Below are positions 5,705 to 6,244 of a stretch of DNA of 6,244 bases, piece by piece. Origin of the DNA: CAYUHJ01 sp964444365 (lineage in GTDB: Bacteria > Planctomycetota > Planctomycetia > Gemmatales > Gemmataceae); NCBI GenBank assembly GCA_964444365.1, contig CAYUHJ010000311.1, positions 1-6,244 of the forward strand, given 5' to 3'. A program made the position numbers and the translations under genes. The first letter of the stretch is position 1. The number at the start of each line of letters is the position of its first letter. Below the pieces are notes generated by a model. That model had not been told where the DNA came from. It did not search any database and saw only the letters and a list, made by a program, of their open reading frames with translations.

Positions 5705-6181
5705 GTGCTCGTCTTCGATTCCCCCGCCGAATTCCGCGCCCGCCCGGCCGCCGAGCGGTATTTGCACGTCATCGTCCTGATGGCCGTCCGCGACGGGGCC
5801 GACCGCCTGGAAGTCCGCTTCACCGACGACGGCGGCATCCTCTACTACCGCGTCGCCGGCCGGGACTGGGAACTGACGCCGGTGCCGGACGACGTCTTCC
5901 CGGAGCTGAAGCCGACCCTGCGAACCGTCGCCCGGCTCGTCTCCCCGGAGCGCCCCGCCGTGACCGTCCTCGGCGACGCCGGCGACGCCCGCCACGAGCC
6001 GCTCGAAGCCGGCTGGCTGACGTACCAGATCGGCCCGCACCTGCTCGACGCCGTCGTCCGCATCGACCCGCGCGAACCCTGGGGCGGCGTCACCATCGAG
6101 TTCGACGATGCGAAAGAACTCGCGGGACTGGCGGGCGAAACCCTGTCGGCGTGCGTGGGAGAAGAGGGATCCGAATCCTGA
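5705..6181 (+). CDS. Uncharacterised protein resembling a stand-alone GspE/PilB N2 domain
   Basis: This 158-residue protein has no recognised family name. It starts with GTG 8 bases after the sigma-factor stop, with GAGG at 5695-5698 spaced 6 bases, so it is in the same operon. Residues 18-52 (HVIVLMAVRDGADRLEVRF, then ILYYRVAGR) follow the pattern of the N2 domain of type II secretion and type IV pilus ATPases, in which a helix leads to 'ASDIHxEP' and 'RYRxDG' strands. Residues 68-80 (LKPTLRTVARLVS) and 99-131 (PLEAGWLTYQIG, then DAVVRIDP and GGVTIEF) also fit the later part of that domain. There is no Walker A, Walker B or Asp/His box, so no ATPase activity is expected. It is soluble, with no signal peptide or membrane helix. 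Its place beside the sigma factor suggests a regulatory or signal-binding partner, which is inference. The N2 resemblance is a pattern match by eye. Confidence 0.75.
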   Translation: MLVFDSPAEFRARPAAERYLHVIVLMAVRDGADRLEVRFTDDGGILYYRVAGRDWELTPVPDDVFPELKPTLRTVARLVSPERPAVTVLGDAGDARHEPLEAGWLTYQIGPHLLDAVVRIDPREPWGGVTIEFDDAKELAGLAGETLSACVGEEGSES

Positions 6182-6209
6182 TTTCTATCTTGTGGCACCG
6201 GCCGTTTTC

Positions 6210-6228
6210 GTTGCCCCAACGGGGCGAC
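6210..6228. terminator. GC-rich hairpin after the sigma operon (terminator or edge of an interspersed repeat)
   Basis: GTTGCCCC-AAC-GGGGCGAC forms an 8-bp stem (7 Watson-Crick pairs and one G-U) with a 3-base loop, 28 bases after the stop of the last gene. A run of four T lies on its 5' side (6206-6209), so on the plus strand there is no U-tract after it; a Rho-independent terminator in the plus direction is therefore not canonical. The bases that follow, up to the window edge (GGTAGCCAGGGG), look like the start of a common planctomycete intergenic palindrome, cut by the window end; that is recollection, not a search. Confidence 0.4.
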
Positions 6229-6244
6229 CGATGGTAGCCAGGGG

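Overview
The window reads as a piece of a high-GC planctomycete chromosome, most likely a Gemmata relative (inference). The pointers are a secreted-type FG-GAP repeat protein carrying the planctomycete N-terminal tag (LESRDVPA, a variant of the LEPR-type tag), an ECF sigma factor of the long-linker style common in that phylum, and GC-rich interspersed palindromes between genes. There is no integrase, transposase, CRISPR array, tRNA or rRNA.

Layout from left to right. Positions 1-424 (minus) hold the N-terminal third of a class II fumarase. Divergent from it, 507-1302 (plus) is an overlapping two-gene unit: a zeta-toxin-like P-loop kinase and a 75-residue partner of unknown function that I suspect is its antitoxin. 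Converging on it with a single base between the stop codons, 1304-1912 (minus) encodes an FMN-binding split-barrel oxidase of the pyridoxamine-phosphate-oxidase superfamily. Upstream of that gene lies a 95-bp inverted repeat (1929-2023) with two 37-bp arms, each carrying a G-quadruplex motif. Then, also on minus, come a 577-residue SGNH-hydrolase/FG-GAP fusion (2030-3763) and a PLP-dependent D-cysteine desulfhydrase-like enzyme (3870-4907). Divergent from the latter, 5052-6181 (plus) is a two-gene operon: an ECF sigma factor and a small protein that resembles the N2 domain of type II secretion/type IV pilus ATPases without the ATPase. The window ends in a short GC-rich hairpin, probably a terminator or the start of another interspersed repeat.

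How the genes relate: the toxin-like gene and its small partner look like one functional unit, as do the sigma factor and the N2-like protein. The fumarase, flavoprotein, SGNH/FG-GAP protein and desulfhydrase show no evident shared pathway. There is no gene-free stretch longer than 300 bases. The two most interesting items are the candidate toxin-antitoxin pair with its unrecognised small partner, and the sigma factor paired with a stand-alone N2-like protein. Function for both is inferred from sequence patterns only.
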